Positions 1-11,558 of a stretch of DNA of 64,000 nucleotides are shown here, one piece after another. Both the position numbers and the translations under genes were made by a program. The DNA comes from Trachythela sp. YZ-2020 (Eukaryota > Cnidaria > Anthozoa > Malacalcyonacea > Clavulariidae), in contig JADLSH010000113.1 in the NCBI GenBank assembly GCA_016169945.1, positions 62,001 through 126,000 of the forward strand, read 5' to 3'. Within the stretch, counting starts at the first letter, position 1. Every line of letters starts with the position of its first letter. The notes under the pieces are model-generated. The model was not told the DNA's origin and did no database searches. It saw nothing but the letters and a program-made list of their open reading frames with translations.

Positions 1-3000
1 TTTCGCACTTGTATTTTACCAGGTTCCACTGTATACACACTTTGATCATGTGCCACAACTGCCTGAGAATCACAGGAGAATGAACCTTTAAAAGAGAAGA
101 AAATATATATTTCAATATTTCATACAGTTCTAAAGTACAGCAGGATATGATGGCTGTCTACTAGCATTACGATATCATTGCTTCACTTCACAAGGAACAC
201 CCGTTAATAGGCTTTACAATTTTCTCCGTTAGTGCGAGTTTCAGTATTAATATAGTTAGGGGCAGTAGATGACTTCAAACGTCTATACGAGCAGCAATAT
301 TGAACTATAGGAGCACGTAAATTATACTAATAAAATCTCTCCATTTCACCACTGCATATAATGAAAATAATTGAAATTATTTCTCTCTCTTATAACTGCA
401 GGTTGACCCTGCATCATCTGCTGTACGATTGTGTTTAATGAATGCATCTACACACTATATCTCTGTACAGGTACATTCGCTATTCTTCACAGAAAACTAG
501 TAACGCTAAGAAATGAAAACTATAGGAATGAATATTTACCGGCAGCTCTCACCATCGCCATATCAGATGAAACTTCATAGACAACAACACGTTTACCATC
601 CCACACTATCACATGATCCTGACAAAAGCGATAAAATTTATGATGATATGATCAAACATCGTGATCAAGGTTATTGAGAAAATTTGTTCCTATAGTCAAA
701 GCTGGACATCTAAAGTATTAAGTTCGCATCTAGTTTAAATATGATCTCACCTTGAGCATGTAAACTCCTTTAATATGTACATCTGTTTTAAGATCATGAC
801 AGTAATCTGTAGCAAAGTTTTCTATAGTTAACTGACTCGGTGATATTTGTATTGCCGCAAGCTGAAATAGAAATAAGTTATTTCTTATTGACAAACAACC
901 ACGGACAACTGCAAGGCGTCGTTATATATCTGACAACCAGAGAGAAACAAGAGTGCAAACCTACCATTTCATTAAAATGTATGTTCATAACTTGTTCCTT
1001 CAAGATGACGACTGATGATCCAACATTAGCACCAAGCAGACATTTGCCTCCACCCCACTAGAGAACAAAATAATTGAGAATGTTAGGACAATCTTGGGTA
1101 AAAGTCAACACGAAGCACGTGATTTCTTGACAATAACTGGATTTTACTAAGCACTATCGTGCAGCAGATGGTCGCCAACCTGCAGTTATCAGAGTGAGAA
1201 AATAATGTTCATTCTTCTCATTATATATAGTAGTTTTGTATTTGGTGGCCAATAAATAGAATTGAGAGATGTAGTTCAATTTTCTTACTCATATAAATGT
1301 CAACATTTCTGAAGTTGACCATCATACATAAATATCAACATTTCTGAAGCTGACCATCATATACGGGCGTGTAACGCTCACTGAATTTTTACTTCACAAA
1401 CCTGCAACTGAAGAACTGGTTCTTGTATAACCGAGGGGGATGATATTTCCCACTTTTTCTCTCCGTCAATTTCCGCTCCAGTCTTATTCTTCACTGCATG
1501 CCACATCGCTATCTTACCCAGGTTTGTTCCACCTGCGAGAATACCTGCAAAGATATACAATATCATCTCATTTCTTTTTCACAAGAAATATATTCACCAA
1601 CACAATCGTGCAGAAGATGGTGGTGAACCTGCAGTTATCAGAGTGAGAAGAAATGTTAATTCGTTTCATTATGTAGTAGTCTTGTATTTGGAGGCAACTA
1701 AATAGCATGAGAAATTCCTAAATAAGAGTCAACAATTCTGAAGTTAACCACCATTGCTGCAGTTTAACGCTTATTAAAACAATTCAATTCATCTCGACAT
1801 GAGATACACTATGATCTGAACAGAGCTATATAGTCAAATGATACAGGAACAAGTATAATTATTTCGTACTTGGGCTCGTAGTATTTAAAAACAGAAGAAC
1901 AAGAAGTCTCTACGGTATCTTTGTCATACTCACCTTTGACTGATGAATAAGCAATACATGTTATACATTCACCCAGATCATAACCAGAGCTTTCTAATCC
2001 CAGGACATAATTCTCATTGTGATCTATGTCTAACATTCTATATAAAGAAAATACGATTTTGTTTAAACATTTGATTAAATTAAAGATAAGTTACAGTGGT
2101 TTGTGTCCGAACTACTTAAAACACTTTGTGTATTTAATCTGTTTCAGGAAGTTCAGAATTCAGACACAAACCACAACAGCATAATATTGAAGACTACTAT
2201 CAACACTGGAGCCAATGTTTGAGGTAAAATAGATGATGTGTATAACCTTAAAAGAGGTTCCCCTGAGGCAGTTGCTAAGACTCCTTGACCTGCCCAGACA
2301 ATGTAGCGATTCCCTGAACCTGCACTGATTTTCACCTGCAAAATATTATGTTGAATTGTGTTTACTGCACTTTTCATAAGAGCTTGGAGCATCACTTCTT
2401 TATTTATGGATGAAAAGTAGGGTTATTAAGGCTATTTTTGAATGTTGTCTGAAATGAATAAGCCAGCTACGTAGGTTTGTACTAAACATGGACAAAACAT
2501 GAAGGAAGGCACATGGTATTCAACTTCAGAAATCAAACAAAACGTCTCATTTCTGTATATTTGCCCCCACATATAACACTATAGTACATATTATGCTGTA
2601 CAATAGTGTTTGGGAAAACCCAGGAGACGCACCTTCATGATCTCGTTCGTGTTTCCGTCAAGAGCAATAGAATGCTGTGTCAGCATCATGTTCTCTGTCA
2701 CAGTGACCAAGATATTTTTGCCTTCATAATATAACAAAGTTCTCACAGACCCATCAACTGCAAAGGATGTTGTAGTATGACCCTTATCATCAACAAAGAA
2801 AACACTACCTGGAATGAGAACAAATTATTACGATGTATTGAAGATTGTATTAGAATTTTATCAACTATATACAGGATGAACTTTCTTTATTTATACTGGA
2901 TAGCTCTATCAGTTCTAAACTGTTCTCCCTAGAGATCCAGTAAGGGTCATCTCTTATTGATCCAGTGTTACTACAGGAGGAAACCTAAACTAAACTAACT

Positions 3001-6000
3001 TTATTTATACTGGATAGTTCTATCAGTTCTAAACTGTTCTCCCTAGAGGTTCAGTAAGAGTCATCTCTTATTGATCCAGTGTTACTACAGGAGGATTTAC
3101 CATCAGAAGTGCCAAAGAAAAATGAATTAGCAAACTGATTTGAAGATTGCTTTTTTCCTTTAGCTGACGAGAATAGATCCAAAGCCTTTTCATCTCCATT
3201 TACAGCAGCTCTTGCCATTTCAACCATATCACTAGAGAGAGAGAGATTTATGAAGATATATATTTACACATCTACGTAGTATTTACACCGCCCACGCAGT
3301 AGTGAAGATTGGGAAAATGAACGCTAATGAAAACGAACACAAATTATAGCAAATGCTAATGAGAGCAAACACTTATGAAAGTGAACACTGAACACTAATA
3401 AAAGTGAACCCAAATGAAAGTGAACCCAAATGAAAGTGAATGCAAATGAAAGTGAATGCAAATGAAAACGAATGCAAATGAAAATGAACCCAAATGAAAG
3501 TGAAACAACAAAAACTAATGCTAATAAAAACGAAAGCATGCAACTTTTATCTAAAGAGCACAACCAAACAAATATATAAAATGAAAGTTTGTTGAAAGTT
3601 TGTTGGGAAACTTACATGGGGTTTTCTTGCACCAATGGAGGTTTAAATAGACAGTATGTTATAGCAGAAGCACAGTCATGTTGATAGAGAGGTGCTTGAG
3701 ATAACCTGCCCTTAGAGTCAGCTTTCCAGATCCCTAACAAACCCACCTGCAAATAATTTGATATTGATACTTTTAGTAAGGGCGCTTCATAGAGAAGGCA
3801 GTTTATTAGAGAGGCAGCTTATTAGAGAGGGGAGTTTAATACAGATGGAGGCAGAGGGGTCTAATAAGGAGTGGACTTATTACAGAGAGGAGTTTAATAG
3901 AGAGATGGCTTCAAAGAGAAGGGGCTTAATAGAGAGGGGCTTAATAGAGAGGAGGCTTAATAGAGAGGGGGCTTAATAGAGAGGGCTTAATAGAGAGGCG
4001 GCTTAATAGAGAGGGGGCTTAATAGAGAGGAGGCTTAATAGAGAAGGGCTTAATAGAGAGGAGGCTTAATAGAGAGGGGGCTTAATAGAGAGAGGGCTTA
4101 ATAGAGAGGATGCTTAATAGAGAGGGTGCTTAATAGAGAGGGGGCTTGATAGAGAGGGGGCTTAATAGAGAGGAGGCTTAATAGAGAGGAGGCTTAATAG
4201 AGAGGGGGCTTAATAGAGAGGACTTAATAGAGAGGAGGCTTAATAGAGAGGGGGCTTAATAGAGAGGGGGCTTAATAGAGAGGGTGCTTAATAGAGAGGA
4301 GGCTTAATAGAGAGGGGGCTTAATAGAGAGGGGGCTTAATAGAGAGGAGGCTTAATAGAGAGGGTGCTTAATAGAGAGGGGGCTTAATAGAGAGGGGCTT
4401 AATAGAGAGGAGGCTTAATAGAGAGGGGGCTTAATAGAGAGGGGCTTAATAGAGAGGGTGCTTAATAGAGAGGGTGCTTAATAGAGAGGGTGCTTAATAG
4501 AGAGGGTGCTTAATAGAGAGGGTGCTTAATAGAGGGGCTTAATAGAGAGGGTGCTTAATAGAGAGGGGGCTTAATAGAGAGGTGCTTAATAGAGAGGGTG
4601 CTTAATAGAGAGGGTGCTTACTAGAGAGGGGCCTTAATAGAGAGGGTGCTTAATAGAGAGGGGCTTAATAGAGAGGATGCTTAATAGAGAGGGGGCTTAA
4701 TAGAGAGGGTGCTTAATAGAGAGGGTGCTTAATAGAGAGGGTGCTTAATAGAGAGGGGGCTTAATAGAGAGGGGCTTAATAGAGAGGGGGCTTGATAGAG
4801 AGGGGGCTTAATAGAGAGGGGGCTTAATAGAGAGGGGGCTTAATAGAGAGGGGGCTTAATAGAGAGGGGGCTTGATAGAGAGGGGGCTTGATAGAGAGGG
4901 GGCTTAATAGAGAGGGGCCTTAATAGAGAGGGGGCTTGATAGAGAGGGGGCTTAATAGAGAGGGGGCTTGATAGAGAGGGTGCTTAATAGAGAGGGTGCT
5001 TAATAGAGAGGGGGCTTGATGATCTACTGGCTAAATACAGGAAGTTCTATGCTATCTGGTCTACAATATAACCTCTTTTGTATCAAAAGTGAAGACTTAA
5101 GAAAAGTGCTTAATTTTCTCAGATCATTGAGAGGTGATGTATTCACATTTAAGAGGCTCGATATAAAGCAGATTTACAGTAGATTAAACCCTAACCTGAT
5201 CTCCAGTAACCAGGCGATGACCATTATAACTCCACTTCACTGTGTTGATCTTACTCTTATGAATACTGTATACTTCATGTAAGTCTCGATCATGTTCATT
5301 CCATGTCAGTAACTCTCCACTGGTCCATCCAACAGCAATGATCTTACGAACAGGATGCCATGACATTGAAGTCACTTGAGATGAAGGTCGGTTTAGATAC
5401 GACTCTTCCAGTAACTCACCCTGACGACAAAGTGTATAGAATATCATTAACACAATGTCATGAAAGTCCAGCACTTTTTCCCTGGCTAAAAAAATGTCTG
5501 GCATATAAAATAAAGAGTGAAAAACAAAGTAGGGCACATCATGGTGCATTGCAGCTCAATGCGTTAACCACAGATTTGGACAGATAGACATACAGAGTAT
5601 ATTTTCATATTAAATAGCCCCATTTATATGGGAGAATAAGACGCACCTTATATAAGATGGGAAAACACTTGTGTAAATGGTCAAATTCTGGACTAGTCTG
5701 CACCTGTTCTTATTTATGTCACGACTTATTAGAATTTAACTATTTATACGAGTGTGTTCGCATCTTATATAAGACACATCTGATGTAAGTCTCGACTTAT
5801 TTTTTACCGTATAAATGCCCCTTATGAATCACCTTGTTGTATAAAACCTTCTGGGTATCCAGGTAAAATAGGGGGCCAAATAGATTTCATCTCGCGATCA
5901 CAGACTTGTTCTGCATTGGGAGGAGGGGGCTAGCAAAGAATCTGCGATTACAAAATAACTAGGAAGAGAACTGATTGCGGGATGAAATCTATTTGTTGAC

Positions 6001-6182
6001 AGCCCCTATAACAAAGCAGGGCAAATTGGGATTAATACCTCGTCCAAGTAAAAATTAACAGAACCACCATTATCTGAGGAATTATTGGACGCGACAGCGA
6101 GCAGTGGGTACGTACTGTGCCATAAAAGATCTGTATTAGATGTAGTTGTACTCTGGATTCGATTGTCAAAATATACAGCCAT
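1..6182 (-). CDS. IFT140: IFT140, intraflagellar transport protein 140, N-terminal half (partial)
   Basis: Core subunit of the IFT-A complex, which drives retrograde transport in cilia. Twelve coding exons, in transcript order: 6039-6182, 5196-5420, 3616-3746, 3101-3231, 2633-2808, 2247-2335, 1934-2037, 1402-1532, 965-1057, 751-861, 540-618, and 1-85, which is cut by the window edge. All have GT/AG ends and reading phase is continuous, giving about 499 residues of a roughly 1,450-residue family. Translation follows vertebrate IFT140 from the start: MAVYFDNRIQ at the N-terminus, then SWHPVRKIIAVGW with GELLTWNEHD, GDEKALDLF, ENYVLGLESSG, GKIAMWHAV and YTVEPGKIQVR. These make up the first WD40 propeller and the start of the next. 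The start is the first Met in frame and matches the family N-terminus. Its 5' end faces B9D1 across 880 bp. Intron 2 (3747-5195) is swollen by a minisatellite. The C-terminal TPR half lies outside the window. Confidence 0.95.
1148..1383. mobile_element. MITE, five-copy family, copy 1 (IFT140 intron 8)
   Basis: Element with imperfect terminal inverted repeats: one end contains gtgcagcagatggt and the other a complementary gaccatcat followed by aacgctcactg. The interior includes a segment ending in caataaatagaattgagag. Related copies lie at 1595-1776, 8877-9085, 35933-36133 and, partially, 56800-56882. The right end stops within about 20 bp of the exon 8 splice donor at 1401. No ORF, so non-autonomous. 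Confidence 0.6.
1595..1776. mobile_element. MITE, five-copy family, copy 2 (IFT140 intron 7)
   Basis: Second copy of the element at 1148-1383. The left end reads aatcgtgcagaagatggtgg and the right end aaccaccattgctgcag followed by aacgcttatt. It is shorter because of interior deletions, and lies just 5' (in transcript order) of IFT140 exon 8. Confidence 0.55.
2879..3095. repeat. Tandem duplication of a ~105-bp unit (IFT140 intron 4)
   Basis: Two head-to-tail copies start with ctttatttatactggatag and end with tgttactacaggagga, differing at a few bases. A reverse-complement relative lies at about 38015-38072 in a TAB1 intron (ctgatagagctatccagtat), so the unit is a dispersed element. The second copy abuts the donor of IFT140 exon 4. 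Confidence 0.7.
3324..3545. repeat. Degenerate 12-bp tandem repeat in IFT140 intron 3
   Basis: Repeated aatgaaagtgaa / aatgcaaatgaa units fill most of this intron. Open frames through it are a by-product of the 12-bp period and do not resemble a protein. Confidence 0.7.
3770..5022. repeat. 16-17 bp minisatellite, about 75 copies, IFT140 intron 2
   Basis: About 1.25 kb of near-continuous ggggcttaatagagag units, with variants containing gtgcttaat, aggcttaat or cttgat. The array fills most of the 1.45-kb intron between IFT140 exons 2 and 3. Short related stretches occur on the other strand at about 61025-61110. Confidence 0.9.
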
Positions 6183-7062
6183 TTCTTTTGAAATTTATGT
6201 CATTTTGAACCAGCCGATTACCATTAATATCCTGTGACTAGTTTCTTAAGGTCCAACTCAAGTCAAATCAAACTTCGAGAGATTTTATACCAAAACAATA
6301 AATCCACTTTAAGCACTGTCTTTTAGTATGTCAGAATAATTATCAGAATCCAATCCAATTAGGTCTAGATCACATCAAATATGTATATAAAATAGCCAGA
6401 AATTCGCTCAACAACTCTTGGATCCCGAGTTCACATTACAATGAGTTATTCCGATCCTCGGTCTTTTCTTTTAGTAATATTATAGCAACACTTTATAAAC
6501 AAATTCAATAAAACAACTTTGTGGCGTATTTCTCTGCCGTTGCTAATGGTGACGTAAACAAATTTAGTATTGTATATTTTGGCACATTTCTTTCGTTGAA
6601 TACCACTTTAATGCTGCAAAATAAATGAAAATATAACTATAGTTTAGTACCCTGTACTAAAACTATTCTTAACATGAAAAATAAAACTATATTTTACCTG
6701 TTTTAATTGAACAAAAAAATATCCAAAAGATAAATGAAGGATTAAGGTATGTTGAAGGTCACATGGGTACATCTACTTCCACTTTTACAGATAAATATTT
6801 TTACTGAAGTCTAAATTTCCACCGGTGTAACTGCCTGTATATTTCACAATATGTCACCTTAATTCAAATATTTTGGCCTGCATGAATAATATATCACTAA
6901 TTCTTACCAGTAAAAGTATTTTTTACGCAAATTAGCAACGAAAACTTAGTTTAATGTCCATTTTATTATAAATATCTGTAAATTTCATCTCATTAAATTT
7001 CCGCGGCGGAAAGAGGGTGTTCAGGTGATATCTATTGATAAACGTATTTGTTTACTTCAAAT
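6183..7062. promoter_or_regulatory. Bidirectional intergenic promoter region IFT140 / B9D1
   Basis: 880 bp separate the two divergent start codons. No coding ORF is seen. Both genes encode ciliary proteins, so shared control is plausible. It contains an X-box-like site at 6539-6553 and an isolated agcaac half-site at 6934-6939. Confidence 0.6.
6539..6553. promoter_or_regulatory. X-box-like RFX site in IFT140/B9D1 promoter
   Basis: GTTGCT-AAT-GGTGAC fits the RFX half-sites GYNRCY and RRNRAC with a 3-bp spacer. It lies 357 bp upstream of the IFT140 start and 510 bp upstream of B9D1. RFX factors control IFT and transition-zone genes across animals. Functional use is inferred. Confidence 0.45.
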
Positions 7063-9269
7063 ATGGCGGGTTTACATAGCAGTGTTTTTTTAGTTATGGT
7101 CTCCGGTCAAATTGAAATAGCCAGAGTAAGTTGCCGATAAATAATGATAGTTTAAAACAAGAACAATGTTTTATTCTTGTATTTTTTGTTGTTAGTTTCC
7201 CGAATTTGATGAACTTTATTGCAAATATAATTTTGTTTATGGTCATGACTGGCTAGTCACATCGGTAAGGAAAGTTAGTCCTGAGGCAGTTCTATACTGA
7301 GTACTCAAGCAAATTCGTGTAACACATACAAGAATAATAAGTTAATAATAACAGAAACAATTATATTAAATACATCTGATTATCATATTTTGCAATATGC
7401 ATGGGTGTCCTGTGGCAAAATACACAATTTGTAAAATCCTCAATAATTCTTGGTGTTTTGCAATAAAGACCATTTTTCTCTATAATCGCTTTAACTGCAC
7501 AGGACGTGGTACCTATTTGACTCACATGAGTAATCAATTGTGCAGACACAGCAAGAAGCTGGAGGTTGAACAGAGTTTGACTCACTGAGTGTCTGGGAGC
7601 AGCAATATAGACTGAAAAGCTAGACACCTAGAGCACATGCTCAAGCAGGTCCACTGGTCCCACACAGAAAAAGCGACTGTACTGGAAAATAGCCTTTACA
7701 AAATCTATATCATCCTTCACTCCCTTGCATCAGAAGAACTAGGAGGTAACTAATGATTGTGGGATAAGACATCGCACATGCTCAAATAGAGTCATTAGAG
7801 TACCACAACAATGCCGTTGTTGGCTAGTAACATAATAGCTAGTAATATTTCCGTTGTTAGCTAGTAACAAAGGATTAAATTAAATAAATATTGTTTGTTC
7901 AGGGTATAGAAGAAGGTATTTCTCAAATAACTCAAAAAAGCCATGACAGCAGACAAGTATTTGTTTTTAACTTTCCTTTGGATGTCACGTTTAAGAGTAC
8001 AAACCCTTTTGGATGTGAGTAGTTCATATTATACAGTGGATAGTATGAATATCAGTCGTAACTAGCACTGTCATTTGCATTTAAGGATGAATGGTCACTG
8101 ATAAAAACATTGTCTATTATCACATCAAAATGCTTGTCAAGAGCATTTGACAGTTTAAATGTTGATTGTTAGATGCAAACAATAGTGTATAGTATGATGA
8201 CATGATCATTTGATAGTATGTGTAATCTATGCGTAATGTAGGGCCACAATTGGTGATCAGCTGTTACGGACCCGATGCATTTGGTCATGATGTTGTGAGA
8301 GGGTATGGAGCTGTCCATGTACCCATTTCTCCAGGAAGGTAACTGGAAAGCATCTCTGATTAATATAGTCACTTTGCTGTGTCATATGAGAGTGGTTTGT
8401 CCTTATGAACTATTGGAACAGATACATTTACCCTAAGTGTACCTATTTTTAAAGATATGAAACATGTGTGTTTGACATTTTGCATTTGACTGAGTTAAGC
8501 AGAGGCAAGTCCCAAAAGGAGCGTGTGAGCTTGAGGGTTACATGCAGAGGTAGCACTTCATAGCAAACTCATTATTCACGCGTGGCTTAATAAGTTGATC
8601 ATGGTTTCTTTTAGCCATTCACGAGAGATTCCAATGTTTGTGCCAGAGTCATCATCAAGACTTCAAAAGTTTACCAGGTAAATATTAAGAAAATGGAGAC
8701 ATGACCAGACAAACAAAATACACCATAATACAGTCTGTAGAACTAAGTAATAAATGAACATCTTTCGTTTCCTCAGTTGGTTTTTAGGAAGAAGACCAGA
8801 ATTTGTAGATCCCAAAGTTGTTGCCCAGGGAGAAGGACGAGAAGGTGTGTTACTTGATTGTGTTCGGGGAAGTCTTGTGAAAGCACCATCATGTTGCAGA
8901 TGGTGGTCAACTGAGAGTTGTCAGTGAGAAAATAGATGTTAATTATTTTCATTAAATGTAATAGTCTTAGGTATTTAGTGGCAAATAAATAGAATTGACA
9001 GATGTAAATTTAATATTCTTGGTGTCAACATATCCAAAGTTTGACCACCATCTGCTGGCCCATATTAAACGCTTATTGAAAGACACTATTATTTTATAGT
9101 AACACGAGTGAGATCTCAGGGCAGTGTAAAAGTCACATGGAATGTTATCACAAGAGATATGAAGAAACTAGGTTACGATTGTGAACCAGCCAGTGTAGCA
9201 ATTCCCTCGCTATATAACCCAGCTGCCACCTCTGTACGTTCAAGAGATGATACTGGAGAGAATTACTGA
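7063..9269 (+). CDS. B9D1: B9 domain-containing protein 1 (transition-zone component)
   Basis: B9D1 belongs to the MKS/B9 module of the ciliary transition zone, which gates entry of membrane proteins. Seven coding exons: 7063-7125, 7196-7264, 7903-8014, 8242-8338, 8615-8677, 8777-8844 and 9100-9269, with phase-consistent GT/AG sites, giving 213 residues (human about 204). The B9 domain fills nearly the whole protein. Diagnostic matches to vertebrate B9D1 include [65 protein letters not shown] and [12 protein letters not shown] 7063 is the first Met and aligns with the family start. The last intron (8845-9099) carries a MITE ending close to the acceptor. Convergent with SNU13. Confidence 0.97.
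8877..9085. mobile_element. MITE, five-copy family, copy 3 (last B9D1 intron)
   Basis: Same family as 1148-1383. The left end contains gttgcagatggtggtcaac and the right end the complementary gaccaccatctgctgg. It occupies most of the 255-bp intron, ending about 15 bp before the acceptor at 9099. Confidence 0.6.
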
Positions 9270-9470
9270 TGCTGCATGCAGGTGTACCCAGGTGTACCCA
9301 GGTGTATCTCAGGTCGGCAACAATATACGTGCTCATGACATTAGTGTTGTGCCAAAACATCGGCCAAATGTTACAGAAACAACAACAGCAAAAATAACAA
9401 AACAAGAACATGAACAATTTAACATTTCAGACAACAAACGTTATTCATGTTTTGTAATTATATTTATACA

Positions 9471-9476
9471 AATAAA
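9471..9476 (+). terminator. Polyadenylation signal, B9D1
   Basis: AATAAA 202 bp after the B9D1 stop, in the 329-bp gap to the convergent SNU13 stop. Confidence 0.5.
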
Positions 9477-9598
9477 TGCATAATGCCTTCAGTTAATGTC
9501 TATTTCCATACCCCCACAATGTTCATAATATGAAATCCATATTATGAATCCATATAAATTATTTATGAAATCCATGAGAAGAGGAAAAGTTTACAAAC

Positions 9599-10780
9599 TC
9601 AAATAAGAAGTTTCTCAATAGCATTCTGTAAGGCCTGAATCTGTGGTTTGAGCTGTGAACCTTCATTCACTGTTACAGCAGCTGCGATGACTGGTCGTGA
9701 TACCCCACATGCACGACCCAAAGCTTGCTTGGAACGAACAAATACATAAGGAATATTCTATGAAGTAAAAAGAAATGAAAATAAATCTACTGCTGCAGGC
9801 ATTGTAAACATTAGAATATCTATAACCGCAAGTATTAGAGATAAAATCTGGGACATATTTCAAAATCATATACACAACAGCCTACCTTATCCTCGCAAAG
9901 TAGGGGTAAATGTAACAATATTTCCAACGGTTCAGTGTCAGCTGCCATGACAACAAATTCAGCAATACCACGATTAACACATTTTGTTGCTATGTAAAAC
10001 AAGAAAGAATTCATATTACCAATATTTGAATCTAAGAAAGAACATTCACAGCAGAAACGTTGTCTATTCTATGAACATATGTTTAAATCAGGCTCAACAG
10101 AATGCCCTTTCTGTTTTGCTAACCAATAAATCCCATCTAAGGATGAAAAGTTGCAGATAAAAAGCATTGTCTATTATGATAAAGACTGTTTCATGGACGT
10201 TTTATGTTTGCAACAGCGGATTGCGGACACAACGTTTTTATCTGCTACTGTTCAACCTTAGATGAAAATGACAGTGAAACAAAATCCCACAAAACCAACC
10301 TTCGTTAGCGCCTTTTCTCAGCTGTTTATAATTGGTTCCTTGCTGCACAAGGTCCAGTATTGTCACCGATAGCTGTGTATCAGCTAAAGGGTAAGCTTTG
10401 GGGTTCACTTCATCACTAGACTAATTAAATAAGAAATTTAGAATTTACAGAATCATTCAATTTCAAATTATTTTCACCATGATAGTCAATGAAAATACTT
10501 GTGCCCATGTTGGTGTGTGCTATTTTTAATTGTGATCTGGCCATATTAAATGGTACTCAGAGTTTGGTATATTAAATATGACTTTTTGAATCTAACTTTT
10601 GTCCCAGTGTACATTGAGACTATAGAACATTTAAACCACTATAAAGCACTACAATAACTACAGAATACAGGCATAAATTGAGACATTGATAAACTGGGTG
10701 AATTATGATGTACCACTCACGCATTTATTCTCAAGGATAGCAACCTTTTGTGGAAAAATACTAAATCAACAACTTACCAT
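9599..10780 (-). CDS. SNU13: SNU13 / NHP2L1 (15.5K) U4 snRNP and box C/D snoRNP protein
   Basis: Binds the kink-turn of U4 snRNA and box C/D snoRNAs, so it serves both splicing and rRNA modification in the nucleus. Four coding exons: 10778-10780 (the ATG alone), 10300-10420, 9886-9989 and 9599-9757, giving 128 residues, identical in length to the human protein. L7Ae/15.5K fold with the hallmark LRKGANEATK RNA-contact segment, [36 protein letters not shown] and [12 protein letters not shown]. The first intron directly follows the initiator codon; phase closes only with that ATG, and the new codon 2 gives [15 protein letters not shown], matching the family. Head-to-head with the FBXW10-like gene. 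Confidence 0.97.
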
Positions 10781-11314
10781 TGTACACACAGTTTATGGAT
10801 CCTCTCCGCTAAAGCTTCACCGAGGCCGAGGAGAAAACGTAAAATAAATGTAGAAACGTTTCAACTTTCAAGAAGACAAAAACACGTGCAACGAATTTTG
10901 TGCCTTTATGCTTCCACTTTGTAAGAACACAGTTTCCATTGACTGAACTTTCATTCTTTAATTTGCAAATTTTTGCAAGAAAATTCCTTTACCAAAATCT
11001 ATTCATGTTTTATACACACATCTCAGGATCTCGAACTGTGCAAAATAGTGTTTTAACACGGATATGATATTGAATACATGAATAAGAACTCAATAAAGAA
11101 TAATAATGAAGAAGATATTCAAGATAGTGCGTTGTTCAAAAGCAAAAAAAAACAAAACAAAATAAGCTCTAACACAGGTTAAAAAGCCTTAACCCTGGGT
11201 TAGCTATCCCCACCCTAATATTTTGGTGTAGCTAAAAGGCCACCAGGGTCAAGAAATCTAGTTTTCAATTTTTTAAATTTCAAGACAAAATGGCGGTCAA
11301 AATTAAGTTGAGTG

Positions 11315-11328
11315 GTTTCTATGGTAAC
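11315..11328. promoter_or_regulatory. X-box (RFX) motif, full consensus match
   Basis: GTTTCTATGGTAAC fits every position of the RFX X-box consensus RYYNYYATRRNRAC and is an imperfect palindrome. It lies 231 bp upstream of the FBXW10 start codon. Confidence 0.65.
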
Positions 11329-11356
11329 AATGTTAGCGTTCTATTGAGCAGGCGAG

Positions 11357-11369
11357 GCTACCAAGCAAC
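11357..11369. promoter_or_regulatory. Second X-box-like motif
   Basis: GCTACC-A-AGCAAC fits GYNRCC followed by RGYAAC with a 1-bp spacer. It lies 28 bp downstream of the first motif. Confidence 0.45.
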
Positions 11370-11558
11370 AAGAAGGGCAACAAATAAAATGAAATGAACA
11401 ACAAATAAATAGATTTCGAATGATCTTTGCGATTCTTTGCCAACCGAGATTAATGGAGAATCAACTATTTGTTAGGATATGTAATTATTTGTTATTAAAA
11501 GTGGAGAAAACATGTTAAAAGTTTTGTTGTACAATGAGATATTAAATGAACAGCCAAG

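Larger units (their letters stand above)
10781..11558. promoter_or_regulatory. Bidirectional intergenic region SNU13 / FBXW10
   Basis: 778 bp between divergent starts, without coding potential. It contains two X-box-like motifs within 55 bp of each other, at 11315-11328 and 11357-11369, near the FBXW10 side. Confidence 0.6.

Noticed and set aside
3770..5022. CRISPR-like array
   Set aside because: Units are contiguous with no unique spacers, in an intron of an animal gene; it is a minisatellite.
5360..5587. Plus-strand ORF overlapping IFT140 exon 2
   Set aside because: Shadow of the minus-strand WD40 exon; the conserved reading is on the minus strand.
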